Below, in pieces: positions 7,289 to 16,082 of a stretch of 64,000 nt of DNA. The DNA comes from Pseudomonas sp. SG20056 (GTDB lineage: Bacteria; Pseudomonadota; Gammaproteobacteria; Pseudomonadales; Pseudomonadaceae). Position numbers and translations under genes: made by a program. The notes under the pieces were generated by a model. That model saw only the letters and a program-made list of their open reading frames with translations, made no database searches and was not told the DNA's origin. The stretch spans positions 4,092,001 to 4,156,000 of the forward strand of contig NZ_CP134499.1 in the NCBI RefSeq assembly GCF_031764535.1, written 5' to 3'. Positions within the stretch are counted from its first letter, which is position 1. Each line of letters begins with the position of its first letter.

Positions 7289-8884
7289 ATGCCTGTACCC
7301 GACAGCTTCAAAGAAGGCCTGGCCCGTGGCTGGAAGACTTACAACGGCTCACGCCTGGACAGCGATCTGACCCTGGAAGCCGACGTGGCCATCGTCGGCA
7401 GCGGCGCAGGTGGCGGCACCACGGCGGAGACTCTCAGCGCCGCCGGCTTCAAGGTGCTGCTGATCGAGGAAGGCCCGCTGAAGACCAGCGACGACTTCAA
7501 GATGCTCGAAGACAAGGCCTACGCCAGCCTTTACCAGGAAGGCATCGGCCGCATGAGTAAGGACGGCGCAATCACCATCATGCAAGGCCGCGCCGTGGGC
7601 GGTACCACGCTGATCAACTGGACCTCAAGCTTTCGCACGCCCGCGCCAACCCTGGAGCACTGGGCCAAGGAGCACGGCGTCAAAGGCCACAGCCCCGAGG
7701 AAATGGCGCCCTGGTTCGAGCAGATGGAGCAGCGCCTCGGTGTCGCGCCCTGGCCCGTACCGCCGAACGCCAACAACGCGGTGATCAGCAGCGGCTGCGA
7801 CAAGCTTGGCTACGAGTGGCAGACGATTCCGCGCAACGTCCGCGGCTGCTGGAACCTTGGCTATTGCGGCATGGGCTGCCCGACCAACGCCAAGCAGTCG
7901 ATGCTGGTCACCACCATTCCGGCCACCCTGGATAAAGGCGGCGAGTTGCTCTACCTGGCCCGCGCCGAGCGCCTGCTGATCGACGGCGAACAGGTCACAG
8001 GCATCGAATGCCTCGGCATGGATGAGCGCAGCGTTGCGCCCACTGGCCGCAAGATCACGGTCAAGGCCAAGCATTACGTCCTCTCCGGCGGCGGCATCAA
8101 CACGCCCGGGATTCTCCTGCGCTCGAATGCACCGGACCCGCATAAGCGCACCGGCAAACGCACCTACCTGCACCTAGTGAACTTCTCTGCAGCCCTTTTC
8201 GAGCAGGTGATCAACCCGTTCTACGGTGCACCGCAGTCGATCTACTCCGACCATTTCCAGTGGGATGACGGCACCGCCGGGCGCCTCTCCTACAAGCTCG
8301 AAGTGCCGCCGCTGCAACCGGCGCTGACTGCCACCCTGCTCGGCCGCTTTGGTATCGACAACGCCATGCGCATGGAACAGCTACCCAACACCAACGTGAT
8401 GCTCGCCCTGCTGCGCGACGGCTTCCACCCGGAGAGCGCCGAAGGCCGCGTGGAACTGCGCGGTGACGGCAGCCCGGTGCTCGACTACCAGATGACCGAT
8501 TACACCTGGGATGGCGTACGTCGTGCTTTCCACAGCATGGCCGAAATCCAGTTTGCCGCTGGAGCCAAGGCGGTGCTGCCGCTGCATGCCGACGCCGGTT
8601 ACGTGAAAACCCTGGCTGAGGCCAAGAGCCTGATCGACAACCTCAGCCTGGAGCTGTACCGCACCCGCCTGGGCAGTGCCCACGTCATGGGCGGTTGCGC
8701 CATGGGTGAAGACCCGCAACAAGCCGTTACCGACAGCCTGGGTCGTCACCATCAGCTGAGCAACCTGTCGATCCATGACGGCTCGCTGTTCCCCACCAGC
8801 ATCGGCGCCAACCCGCAGCTGTCGATCTACGGCCTAACCGCCAAACTCGCGAGCAAACTCGCCGAGCGCCTTAAGACCGCCTGA
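7289..8884 (+). CDS. GMC-family FAD-dependent alcohol oxidoreductase
   Basis: The protein is 531 residues. The FAD dinucleotide fold VAIVGSGAGGGTTAETLSAA is near residues 33-52, with GRAVGGTTLINW as second GMC signature. The C-terminal catalytic region has His465 in HVMGGCAMG and IGANPQLSIYGL. It oxidises a primary alcohol to an aldehyde, which the co-transcribed aldehyde dehydrogenase can convert to the acid. No signal peptide is visible; export with the Tat-signal partner just upstream is likely. A cysteine-rich CWNLGYCGMGCP segment near residue 190 is typical of this bacterial subgroup. Substrate is not determined. Confidence 0.9.
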   Translation: MPVPDSFKEGLARGWKTYNGSRLDSDLTLEADVAIVGSGAGGGTTAETLSAAGFKVLLIEEGPLKTSDDFKMLEDKAYASLYQEGIGRMSKDGAITIMQGRAVGGTTLINWTSSFRTPAPTLEHWAKEHGVKGHSPEEMAPWFEQMEQRLGVAPWPVPPNANNAVISSGCDKLGYEWQTIPRNVRGCWNLGYCGMGCPTNAKQSMLVTTIPATLDKGGELLYLARAERLLIDGEQVTGIECLGMDERSVAPTGRKITVKAKHYVLSGGGINTPGILLRSNAPDPHKRTGKRTYLHLVNFSAALFEQVINPFYGAPQSIYSDHFQWDDGTAGRLSYKLEVPPLQPALTATLLGRFGIDNAMRMEQLPNTNVMLALLRDGFHPESAEGRVELRGDGSPVLDYQMTDYTWDGVRRAFHSMAEIQFAAGAKAVLPLHADAGYVKTLAEAKSLIDNLSLELYRTRLGSAHVMGGCAMGEDPQQAVTDSLGRHHQLSNLSIHDGSLFPTSIGANPQLSIYGLTAKLASKLAERLKTA

Positions 8885-8893
8885 TAGCGAGGT

Positions 8894-8921
8894 ATTCACG
8901 GGCCCTTGTCGGCCCGTGAAT
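8894..8921. terminator. Hairpin after the GMC gene
   Basis: An 11-bp perfect stem (ATTCACGGGCC / GGCCCGTGAAT) with a 6-base loop lies 10 bases past the GMC stop. It has no clear T run, so termination may be partial or Rho-assisted. Confidence 0.6.
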
Positions 8922-9006
8922 CGCACGGATCGACGGCACCTGACTTGGCCACGGAGAAACGCTGCGCTACCATCCGACTCCCCAACGGACCCGCCAGGAC
9001 GTCACG

Positions 9007-9486
9007 ATGAATCGAGTGTTATACCCAGGCACCTTCGACCCCATCACCAAGGGGCACGGCGACCTGGTCGAGCGTGCCGCACGGCTGTTCGACAGCGTGA
9101 TCATTGCGGTGGCTGCCAGCCCGAAGAAGAACCCGTTGTTCAGCCTGGAGCAACGCGTCGAGCTGGCCCGCGAAGTCACCAAGCACCTGCCGAACGTTGA
9201 GGTCGTAGGGTTTTCCACTCTACTGGCACACTTCGCCAAGGAACAGGGCGCCAATGTCTTCCTGCGCGGTCTGCGTGCGGTGTCTGACTTCGAATACGAA
9301 TTCCAGCTGGCCAATATGAACCGTCAACTGGCTCCCGATGTGGAAAGCCTGTTCCTCACCCCGTCGGAGAAGTACTCATTTATCTCGTCGACCCTGGTGC
9401 GCGAAATCGCCGCACTGGGCGGGGATATCTCCAACTTCGTCCACCCGGCAGTGGCCGCCGCGCTGACCGAACGTTTCAAACGCTAG
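9007..9486 (+). CDS. coaD: Phosphopantetheine adenylyltransferase
   Basis: At 159 residues this is normal for CoaD. It has the nucleotidyltransferase motifs YPGTFDPITKGH at residues 6-17 and ISSTLVRE near residue 128. It transfers AMP from ATP to 4'-phosphopantetheine, the penultimate step of coenzyme A synthesis in the cytoplasm. It is followed by a ferredoxin gene on the same strand, the same order as in other pseudomonads. Confidence 0.97.
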   Translation: MNRVLYPGTFDPITKGHGDLVERAARLFDSVIIAVAASPKKNPLFSLEQRVELAREVTKHLPNVEVVGFSTLLAHFAKEQGANVFLRGLRAVSDFEYEFQLANMNRQLAPDVESLFLTPSEKYSFISSTLVREIAALGGDISNFVHPAVAAALTERFKR

Positions 9487-9499
9487 GCCATTCACGCAT

Positions 9500-9519
9500 G
9501 GCCGCGTGCATGCGCGGCC
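9500..9519. terminator. Possible hairpin after coaD
   Basis: The stem GGCCGCG / CGCGGCC has a 6-base loop and lies 13 bases after the coaD stop. There is no T run, so the terminator call is weak. Confidence 0.35.
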
Positions 9520-9601
9520 TCGATGCGGCACAATTTGCCCTAGCGTTCTTTATGTACACATCTAGGCTGCACCTGCGGGTCGCAGCAGGAGTGGTTCTGT
9601 C

Positions 9602-9853
9602 ATGTCCCTGATCATCACTGACGACTGCATCAACTGCGACGTCTGCGAACCCGAATGCCCTAATGCTGCGATTTCCCAGGGCGAAGAAATTTACGAAATC
9701 GACCCCAACCTGTGCACCGAATGCGTCGGCCACTATGACGAGCCGCAGTGCCAGCAGGTGTGTCCAGTCGATTGCATCCCGCTCGACGAGAACAATGTCG
9801 AGAGCAAGGATGAGTTGATGCAGAAGTACCTGATCATTACTGGTAAAGCATGA
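9602..9853 (+). CDS. 2[4Fe-4S] ferredoxin, YfhL/Fdx type
   Basis: The 83-residue protein has two cluster motifs. The first is CINCDVCEPECP (C-x2-C-x2-C-x3-C). The second is CTECVGHYDEPQCQQVCPVDC, with the 8-residue insertion between its second and third cysteines that marks the YfhL/Allochromatium-type ferredoxins. It is a low-potential cytoplasmic electron carrier whose partner is not evident here. AGGAG lies upstream of the ATG. Its stop overlaps the next gene's start (ATGA), suggesting translational coupling with ggt. Confidence 0.93.
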   Translation: MSLIITDDCINCDVCEPECPNAAISQGEEIYEIDPNLCTECVGHYDEPQCQQVCPVDCIPLDENNVESKDELMQKYLIITGKA

Positions 9854-11562
9854 AGACCGGCCGCCTGATCCGCGGCCACCTCCCCTTGCGCCCCCTGCTT
9901 GGTGCGCTTGCCCTACTCTGCGCCCTTGAGCTGCATGCCGCAGCCCAACCTGAACGCATCGCCATTGCCAGCGCACATCCAGCCGCCACCGTGGCCGGTC
10001 AGGAAACTCTGGCCCTGGGCGGCAACGCCTTTGATGCGGCGGTGGCCATCAGCGCCGCGCTGGCGGTGGTCGAACCTTACGGCTCGGGCCTGGGCGGTGG
10101 CGGTTTCTTTCTGCTGCGCGAAGCAGGTGACTCACCGACCTATCGCTTTCTCGATGCTCGCGAACGCGCCCCGCAAGCCGCGCATGCCGACCTGTACCGG
10201 GTCGACGGCAAGATCAACAAAGACCTTTCGCTGAATGGCGCGCTGGCCGCCGCTATTCCGGGTCTACCGGCCGCGCTGGTCGAACTGGCAGAGCGCTTCG
10301 GTCGCCTGCCATTGCGCGACTCACTGGCCCCGGCAATCCGCCTCGCCAGCAGCGGCGTGAGCATTGATCGGGTCTACCGCGAACGCGCAAGCTGGCGTCT
10401 CGAAGCCATGCGCAAGGATGTGGAAACTGCACGAATCTTCCTCGACGAAGGGAAAATCCCCGAAGAGTTCGGTCTGCTGCGCCAGCCAGAACTGGCGCGC
10501 ACCCTGGAGCTGCTTGGCACAAAGGGCCTTCAGGGCTTCTACGGCGGAACGGTGGCCGAGCAATTGGTCAAGGCTGTGCATGATGCAAGCGGTATCTGGA
10601 CCCTTAAGGACCTGGCCGACTACCGCATCGTTGAGCGCCAGCCATTGCGCGTTGCACTGGATCAGGGCCGCGAACTGATCAGCGCGCCGCCACCATCCGC
10701 TGGCGGCATCGCCCTGGGGCAAAGCCTGCTGATCCTGCAACAACTGCCCTGGCAACAGGTCGATAGCGTGCAGCGCACTCATCTGGTAGTGGAAACCCTG
10801 CGCCGCGCCTACCGGGATCGCGGCCTGCTGGGTGACCCCGATTTTGTCGGTAACCCGGCACAGCAGTTGCTGGCACCTGAATACCTGCGACAGCTGGCCA
10901 GCAGCATCAACCCGCAACGCGCCACCCCAAGCGACAGTCTGCCGCCCAGCAAAACCTGGCAGGAAGGTGATCACACCACCCACTTCTCGGTGCTCGACAG
11001 CGAGGGCAATGCGGTAGCGGCGACCCTGTCGATCAACCTGCCGTTTGGCGCGGCCTTTACCGTACCCGGCACCGGAGTGCTGCTGAACAATGAAATGGAC
11101 GATTTTGCCGCCGATGTACAAGGCAGTAATGCCTACGGCCTAAGCGGCAGCCAGGCAAACAGCATCGCCGCCGGCAAGCGGCCGCTGTCGAGCATGAGCC
11201 CGAGCTTTATCGAAAACACTGAAGAGTTCGCTAGCTTCGGCACGCCGGGCGGCAGCCGCATACCCAGTATGGTGCTGCTGGCCATGCTGGAGTATCTGGA
11301 TCAGCAGCCAATCGAACACTGGCCGGCCACGCCGCGTTTCCACCACCAGTTCATGCCCGACGTGATCGAGCATGAGCCGGACGCATTCAATCCAGCAGAA
11401 GTTGCGGCGCTAGAGGCACTTGGGCATCAATTGAAAGCAACAGGCCGACAGTACGGCAATCAGCAAGTGCTGTACTGGAACAAACAAGACGGAAAGGTTG
11501 CAGCAGCAAGCGATCCGCGCGGGATCGGTACTGCGGTGATCACACCAGTCGTACCAGAATAA
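9850..11562 (+). CDS. ggt: Gamma-glutamyltranspeptidase precursor
   Basis: The 570-residue protein begins with a signal peptide (LLGALALLCALELHAAA) and is periplasmic. It cleaves gamma-glutamyl bonds of glutathione and transfers the glutamyl group to amino acids or water. Autoprocessing should occur before Thr376 in GDHTTHFSV, making Thr376 the nucleophile of the small subunit. LNNEMDDFA and GKRPLSSMSPSF match the family's substrate and oxyanion motifs. It overlaps the ferredoxin gene by 4 bp. Confidence 0.93.
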   Translation: MKTGRLIRGHLPLRPLLGALALLCALELHAAAQPERIAIASAHPAATVAGQETLALGGNAFDAAVAISAALAVVEPYGSGLGGGGFFLLREAGDSPTYRFLDARERAPQAAHADLYRVDGKINKDLSLNGALAAAIPGLPAALVELAERFGRLPLRDSLAPAIRLASSGVSIDRVYRERASWRLEAMRKDVETARIFLDEGKIPEEFGLLRQPELARTLELLGTKGLQGFYGGTVAEQLVKAVHDASGIWTLKDLADYRIVERQPLRVALDQGRELISAPPPSAGGIALGQSLLILQQLPWQQVDSVQRTHLVVETLRRAYRDRGLLGDPDFVGNPAQQLLAPEYLRQLASSINPQRATPSDSLPPSKTWQEGDHTTHFSVLDSEGNAVAATLSINLPFGAAFTVPGTGVLLNNEMDDFAADVQGSNAYGLSGSQANSIAAGKRPLSSMSPSFIENTEEFASFGTPGGSRIPSMVLLAMLEYLDQQPIEHWPATPRFHHQFMPDVIEHEPDAFNPAEVAALEALGHQLKATGRQYGNQQVLYWNKQDGKVAAASDPRGIGTAVITPVVPE

Positions 11563-11644
11563 TGCGGATCACTGATGCGCCATATGAGCGCTTCTCAGGG
11601 CTGCCAAACCAAACACCGCGACAGCCCAGAAGCAACGAGAACTA

Positions 11645-11983
11645 TCAGTTCTGCTTATAGCCGCTAGTCGTGCAGCCCAGGCAACGTACAAAGGCTTCTT
11701 TACCTGGTTCAACGACTAGTGCATGACCAGCCTCGCCAATATTGCCACCTGCGGCCGTGAACGGCAGGCTTACCACGAAAGCCACAGCACCAATGGCAGT
11801 TGCCCCAATCAGCAATGGCCGGGCAATCAGCAGATCGCCAATCATCGAAAACGCTTTTGGTGCGTTAGCCGTATAAAGAGGGTCGCCGCTGCTGTTCTGC
11901 TGCGCTACGTCAGCATAAGCCGGCAGCGCCAGCAGGCCAGTGGTCAGCGCCAGAGCAGCAGCGGTGGAGCGGAACAATTTCAT
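11645..11983 (-). CDS. Small exported protein of unknown function, conserved in pseudomonads
   Basis: The 112-residue protein has a clear signal peptide (ALALTTGLLALPAYA, cut near residue 24) and one later hydrophobic segment (about 52-70, LLIGATAIGAVAFVVSLPF). Two cysteines sit near the C-terminus in FVRCLGCTTSG. It may be anchored in the inner membrane facing the periplasm. I recognise it only as a conserved Pseudomonas hypothetical. It is monocistronic between converging ggt and the acyltransferase gene. Confidence 0.75.
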   Translation of the reverse strand: MKLFRSTAAALALTTGLLALPAYADVAQQNSSGDPLYTANAPKAFSMIGDLLIARPLLIGATAIGAVAFVVSLPFTAAGGNIGEAGHALVVEPGKEAFVRCLGCTTSGYKQN

Positions 11984-12059
11984 GGGGCGATCCTTCAGCT
12001 ATTAGGAGGCGGTGAGTCTAACTATAACAGCGCATTGGTAATTGTCAGCGTGACGGCCG

Positions 12060-12638
12060 TCAATCGCCATAAAAGGCATATTCAGGTTTTTTCGGAATAA
12101 AGGGTCGGTAAAACGCCAGAATCGCACTGATATCGGCCGCTTCATCCCCCGTCGGCACAAAAGTCGGCCCAATAAAGACGCGGCGATTCTGATAGTCCAA
12201 CGCCCCCAGCACAATCGGTACACCGGCACCGAGGGCAATATGATAGAAGCCCATCTTCCAGCGCTCGACCTTCTTGCGCGTGCCTTCCGGCGAGAGGATC
12301 AGCATAAATTGCTCATGCTCGGCAAAAGCCCGTACTGCCTGCTCAACAGTATTGCCCTGGCGCTCACGGCGAATGGCGATACCGCCCCACACACGCATCA
12401 ACGTGCCAAAGGGCCAGCGGAAGATCGTGTGTTTGCCGAACCAACGGGCATTGAGGCGCAAAACGAACTTCACCGCGATAAAAATCACGAAATCCCAGTT
12501 GGAGGTGTGGTGCGCACCAATCACCACAAATTTGTCGAGCTTCGGCAGCTCGCCCTCGATACGCCACCCCATCAGTTTCAGCGCCGCGCGGCCAACCCAC
12601 TCGGCCAGAGGATTGCGGGGCAGATAGTTACCGGACAT
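12060..12638 (-). CDS. PlsC-like lysophospholipid acyltransferase family protein
   Basis: At 192 residues it carries the acyltransferase block I motif HHTSNWD (H-x4-D) near residue 42 and the block III motif SPEGTRKK near residue 117. Such enzymes move an acyl chain to a lysophospholipid or related glycerol acceptor at the inner membrane. It is shorter than PlsC and lacks a clear N-terminal membrane helix. The ATG at 12638 is preferred to the preceding in-frame TTG. The precise acceptor is unknown. Confidence 0.85.
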   Translation of the reverse strand: MSGNYLPRNPLAEWVGRAALKLMGWRIEGELPKLDKFVVIGAHHTSNWDFVIFIAVKFVLRLNARWFGKHTIFRWPFGTLMRVWGGIAIRRERQGNTVEQAVRAFAEHEQFMLILSPEGTRKKVERWKMGFYHIALGAGVPIVLGALDYQNRRVFIGPTFVPTGDEAADISAILAFYRPFIPKKPEYAFYGD

Positions 12639-12720
12639 CAATACCTCGGTCTTTCTTATTATTGTGTAAACGGCTCAGTCATCAGCACATGACGGGAAAA
12701 TCTAGCCCGGCGACCAATCC

Positions 12721-13533
12721 TTAGCGTTGGCAGCGCGGACAATACACACTGGCGCGCTGGCCTAGCTTGACCTCGCGCAAGGTGCTGCCACAGTGCTTGC
12801 AGAACTCACCACCACGCCCATAGACAAACAGCTCCTGCTGGAAATAACCCGGCTGGCCATCGCCACCGACAAAGTCACGCAGGGTGGTGCCACCGCGCTC
12901 GATGGCATGGGCGAGGATACGTTTGATCTCATGCGCCAGCGTCAGATAACGCGCCCGCGACACCGAGCCGGCCTCACGACGCGGGTCGATGCCCGCAGCA
13001 AACAGCGCCTCGCTGGCGTAGATATTGCCGACTCCGACCACCACGGCGTTGTCCATGATAAAGGGCTTGATCGCCATGGCGCGGCCCCTGGACAGCTGGA
13101 ACAGCCGCTCGCCGTCGAACAGATCGGTCAACGGTTCCGGCCCCAGCTTGCTGAGCAAAACATGGCTCAGCGGATCACTGCTCCAGAGCAGCGCACCGAA
13201 GCGCCGAGGATCGGTGTAACGCAGCGCCAGGCCAGATTCCAGCTCGATGTCCACATGCTCATGCTTGGCTGCCGGCAGGCCCACTTCGACCAGACGCAGG
13301 CTGCCGGACATACCCAGATGGCTGATCAGGCTGCCGGTTTCGGCCTTGATCAGCAGGTATTTGGCGCGCCGTTCAACGCATTCGATACGCTGCCCGGACA
13401 GCTGAACATCCAGGTCTTCGGGGATCGGCCAGCGCAGGCGGCGCTCACGCACAATAACCCGGCTGACGCGCTGGCCTTCAAGAAATGGGGCGATGCCGCG
13501 GCGAGTGGTTTCTACTTCTGGAAGTTCGGGCAT
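12721..13533 (-). CDS. mutM: Formamidopyrimidine-DNA glycosylase (Fpg)
   Basis: The 270-residue protein starts MPELPEVETTRRG, where Pro2 becomes the Schiff-base nucleophile and Glu3 helps catalysis. It has the helix-two-turn-helix region (VVGVGNIYASEALFAAGIDP) and a C-terminal four-cysteine zinc finger (CKHCGS...CPRCQR). It removes 8-oxoguanine and other oxidised purines from DNA. Confidence 0.97.
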   Translation of the reverse strand: MPELPEVETTRRGIAPFLEGQRVSRVIVRERRLRWPIPEDLDVQLSGQRIECVERRAKYLLIKAETGSLISHLGMSGSLRLVEVGLPAAKHEHVDIELESGLALRYTDPRRFGALLWSSDPLSHVLLSKLGPEPLTDLFDGERLFQLSRGRAMAIKPFIMDNAVVVGVGNIYASEALFAAGIDPRREAGSVSRARYLTLAHEIKRILAHAIERGGTTLRDFVGGDGQPGYFQQELFVYGRGGEFCKHCGSTLREVKLGQRASVYCPRCQR

Positions 13534-13612
13534 GGCAGGTCGTCAGGTGAGCCGAAAAACGGGCGCTCACCTTAGCAGGAATGGGTAAAAGCGACGAGTC
13601 AGGCAGCCCGGG

Positions 13613-14479
13613 CTAGCTTGCGCCCATGTCACGGATGCTCTCGCGCAGGTTCTCGAAGTCATACTCCGACAACCCGACATATTCCAGCACCAGCTGTTCG
13701 ATGCTCTGCCATTCAAAGTCATCGGGCTGGTTACCCAAGACGCGATAGCTTGAGCAAATGTGCTCGGCCATTTTGAGAATCGCCAACAGGGTTTTCAGCT
13801 GCGCATCGCGGCTGGCGTCCTCAGTGAAAATAGCCAGGGCGTTGTGGTGACTGGCAATGGCTTCGCACAGGTGCAGCGGCAGGTTCCACGACTTGGCAGT
13901 GAAGTAGCCGACCACAGCGTGATTGGTATTGAGCAGACGATTCTCGGTATCTACCACGCGGCGCTCGCCGGTGGCACTGGCGTAGGCCTCTTCAAGCACG
14001 ATCATGTAATTGGGAAAACGCTTGAGCATCAGCGGAATGCCGCAATTGTGGAACAGACCGAGGGTATAGGCCTCGTCCGGCGAGTGATAGCCGATGCGTT
14101 TGGCCAGGGTCAGACAGGTCATCGCCACGTCCTGAGCGGTATCCCAGAAACGGTTGAGGGTAACGATGGCTTCATCAGTCAGTTCGCCACGGATCGACTG
14201 CGCATTGATCAGGTTGATCACCGTGTTGCAGCCCAGCAGGTTGACCGCCTGCTGGATCGAGGCGATACGGTTGGTCAGACCGAAGAACGGCGAGTTCACT
14301 AGTTTCAGCAATGCACCGGACAGGCCAGGGTCCTGGCCGATCAGCTTGGCGATGGCGCGCAGGTCCGGGTTCGGCATCACCTGCTCCATCTGCAAATCCA
14401 CCATGATCTGTGGCTGCGGCGGCACACTGATGCCCTGCAGCACTTGCTGGATATATTCGGCGGAAAGCTCTTGGGACAT
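13613..14479 (-). CDS. HDOD-domain signalling protein
   Basis: The 288-residue protein is almost entirely an HDOD domain, a degenerate relative of HD hydrolases, with GQDPGLSGALLKLVNSPFFG and IQQAVNLLGCNTVINL as typical blocks. HDOD proteins act in signalling, motility or stress control, mostly without catalysis. The ATG at 14479 is chosen because the longer frame starts at TTG. It is upstream of mutM on the same strand, 79 bp away, and divergent from rlmI. Confidence 0.88.
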   Translation of the reverse strand: MSQELSAEYIQQVLQGISVPPQPQIMVDLQMEQVMPNPDLRAIAKLIGQDPGLSGALLKLVNSPFFGLTNRIASIQQAVNLLGCNTVINLINAQSIRGELTDEAIVTLNRFWDTAQDVAMTCLTLAKRIGYHSPDEAYTLGLFHNCGIPLMLKRFPNYMIVLEEAYASATGERRVVDTENRLLNTNHAVVGYFTAKSWNLPLHLCEAIASHHNALAIFTEDASRDAQLKTLLAILKMAEHICSSYRVLGNQPDDFEWQSIEQLVLEYVGLSEYDFENLRESIRDMGAS

Positions 14480-14578
14480 GACAGACACAACCGGTATGAG
14501 AAGTGATGCACAGTCTAGCTAAACCCCCAGCACTTCCACAGGCGACTTTTGTAACCGCCGTAAGGTCAGCGAACCCGC

Positions 14579-14584
14579 TATAAT
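14579..14584 (+). promoter_or_regulatory. Probable -10 box of rlmI
   Basis: A consensus TATAAT lies 26 bases before the rlmI ATG in the context GCTATAATTCCGC. A matching GCTATAATTCGCG context occurs before rpiA. No good -35 hexamer is visible at 16-18 bp. Confidence 0.45.
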
Positions 14585-14610
14585 TCCGCTCTTTTTTCGG
14601 AGTCCCCAGC

Positions 14611-15807
14611 ATGTCCCTGCCCAGCCTGCGCCTGAAAGCCAACGCCGATCGACGCCTGCGCGCCGGCCATCTGTGGGTGTACAGCAATGAAATCGATGTT
14701 GCCGCTACCCCGCTGAGCGGTTTTGCCGCCGGCGACCAGGCCATCCTCGAGGCGACCGGCGGTAAGCCACTGGGCGTCGTCGCGATGAGCCCGAACAACC
14801 TGATCTGCGCCCGCCTGCTGTCGCGTGACGTCAAACACGTGCTGGACAAGTCCCTGCTGGTGCATCGCCTCAACGTCGCCCTGTCGCTGCGTGAGCGGCT
14901 GTTCGACAAGCCCTGCTACCGCCTGGTGTATGGCGATTCCGATCTGCTGCCGGGTTTGGTGGTCGACCGCTTCTTCGACATTCTGGTGGTGCAACTGGCC
15001 TCCGCCACCATGGAGCGTCACAAGGATGATGTGCTCGCCGCGCTGATCCAGGTGTGCAAACCCAGCGGCATCCTGCTCAAGAACGACTCCGCTGCCCGCG
15101 ATGCCGAAGGCCTCGCGCGTTATGTGGAAACCCCGTTTGGCGTGGTGCCGGAGTGGGTCGCCCTGGAAGAAAACGGCGTCAAGTTCGAAGCACCGGTCAT
15201 CGAAGGGCAAAAAACCGGCTGGTTCTACGACCATCGCATGAACCGCGCGCGTCTGGCGCCTTACGTCAAAGGCAAGCGTGTGCTTGATCTGTTCAGCTAT
15301 ATCGGCGGCTGGGGCGTGCAGGCTGCAGCCTTCGGCGCCAGCGACGTGATGTGCGTGGACGCCTCAGGCTTCGCCCTCGACGGCGTGGAGCGCAACGCCG
15401 CGCTGAACGGCTTGACCGACCAGGTCGCCTGCGTGGAAGGCGATGTGTTTGAGGCGCTAAAACAGCTCAAGGCCTCGGAAGAGCGCTTTGATGTGATCGT
15501 CGCCGACCCGCCCGCCTTTATCAAACGCAAGAAAGACCAGAAGAACGGCGAGGGCGCGTATCGCCGCCTTAATGAGCAAGCGATGCGCCTGCTCAACAAG
15601 GACGGCATCCTGTTCAGCGCCAGTTGCTCCATGCACCTGGAAGAAGACAACCTGCAGAACATCCTGCTGACCAGCGCGCGCCATCTGGACCGCAATATCC
15701 AGCTGCTCGAACGCGGCGCCCAGGGCCCGGATCACCCGGTACACCCGGCCATCAATGAAACCCGCTATATCAAAAGCCTGACCGTACGCTTACTGCCCAA
15801 CAGTTGA
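14611..15807 (+). CDS. rlmI: 23S rRNA (cytosine-1962-C5)-methyltransferase RlmI family
   Basis: At 398 residues this is typical for RlmI. The N-terminal PUA domain (LRLKANADRRLRAGHLWVYS) is followed by a Rossmann SAM domain with VLDLFSYIGGWGVQAAAFGA (about 223-242), DPPAFIKRKK, and a SCSMH catalytic-cysteine motif. The enzyme methylates cytosine 1962 of 23S rRNA. A strong terminator follows. Confidence 0.93.
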   Translation: MSLPSLRLKANADRRLRAGHLWVYSNEIDVAATPLSGFAAGDQAILEATGGKPLGVVAMSPNNLICARLLSRDVKHVLDKSLLVHRLNVALSLRERLFDKPCYRLVYGDSDLLPGLVVDRFFDILVVQLASATMERHKDDVLAALIQVCKPSGILLKNDSAARDAEGLARYVETPFGVVPEWVALEENGVKFEAPVIEGQKTGWFYDHRMNRARLAPYVKGKRVLDLFSYIGGWGVQAAAFGASDVMCVDASGFALDGVERNAALNGLTDQVACVEGDVFEALKQLKASEERFDVIVADPPAFIKRKKDQKNGEGAYRRLNEQAMRLLNKDGILFSASCSMHLEEDNLQNILLTSARHLDRNIQLLERGAQGPDHPVHPAINETRYIKSLTVRLLPNS

Positions 15808-15813
15808 GCACCT

Positions 15814-15849
15814 GCACCTGCCGAGTGCGTGTCGGCAGGTGCTTCTTTC
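15814..15849 (+). terminator. Rho-independent terminator of rlmI
   Basis: The stem GCACCTGCCGA / TCGGCAGGTGC (15814-15824, 15832-15842) with a 7-base loop is followed by TTCTTTCT. Confidence 0.85.
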
Positions 15850-15952
15850 TCTCCCGCGCTGTTACCACTCCCCACACCCGCCTGGCGCAACCCCGTGCCT
15901 GGACTAGGCTTAGACCCCAGCACCGCAGCGTTCACAGTGTGCCGCAGTGGCC

Positions 15953-15967
15953 TGGCACAGTGCTTGC
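15953..15967 (+). promoter_or_regulatory. Sigma-54 (RpoN) promoter of the polyamine ABC operon
   Basis: TGGCACAGTGCTTGC matches the -24/-12 consensus TGGCAC-N5-TTGC, with exactly 10 bases between the conserved GG and GC. Transcription should start near 15979, about 100 bases before the first gene. Sigma-54 needs an enhancer-binding activator such as NtrC or CbrB; I could not identify its site. It implies control by nitrogen or carbon supply. Confidence 0.75.
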
Positions 15968-16082
15968 GTAACTTGAACATTCAAACAAGTTCCCGCCGCT
16001 ACAGAGAAGCGGGGCTGCGAATTCAAGCATTCAGATAACGGCCACAAGCTGCTGTCTGTTCAGAGCACATTTGGGGAGGGGT

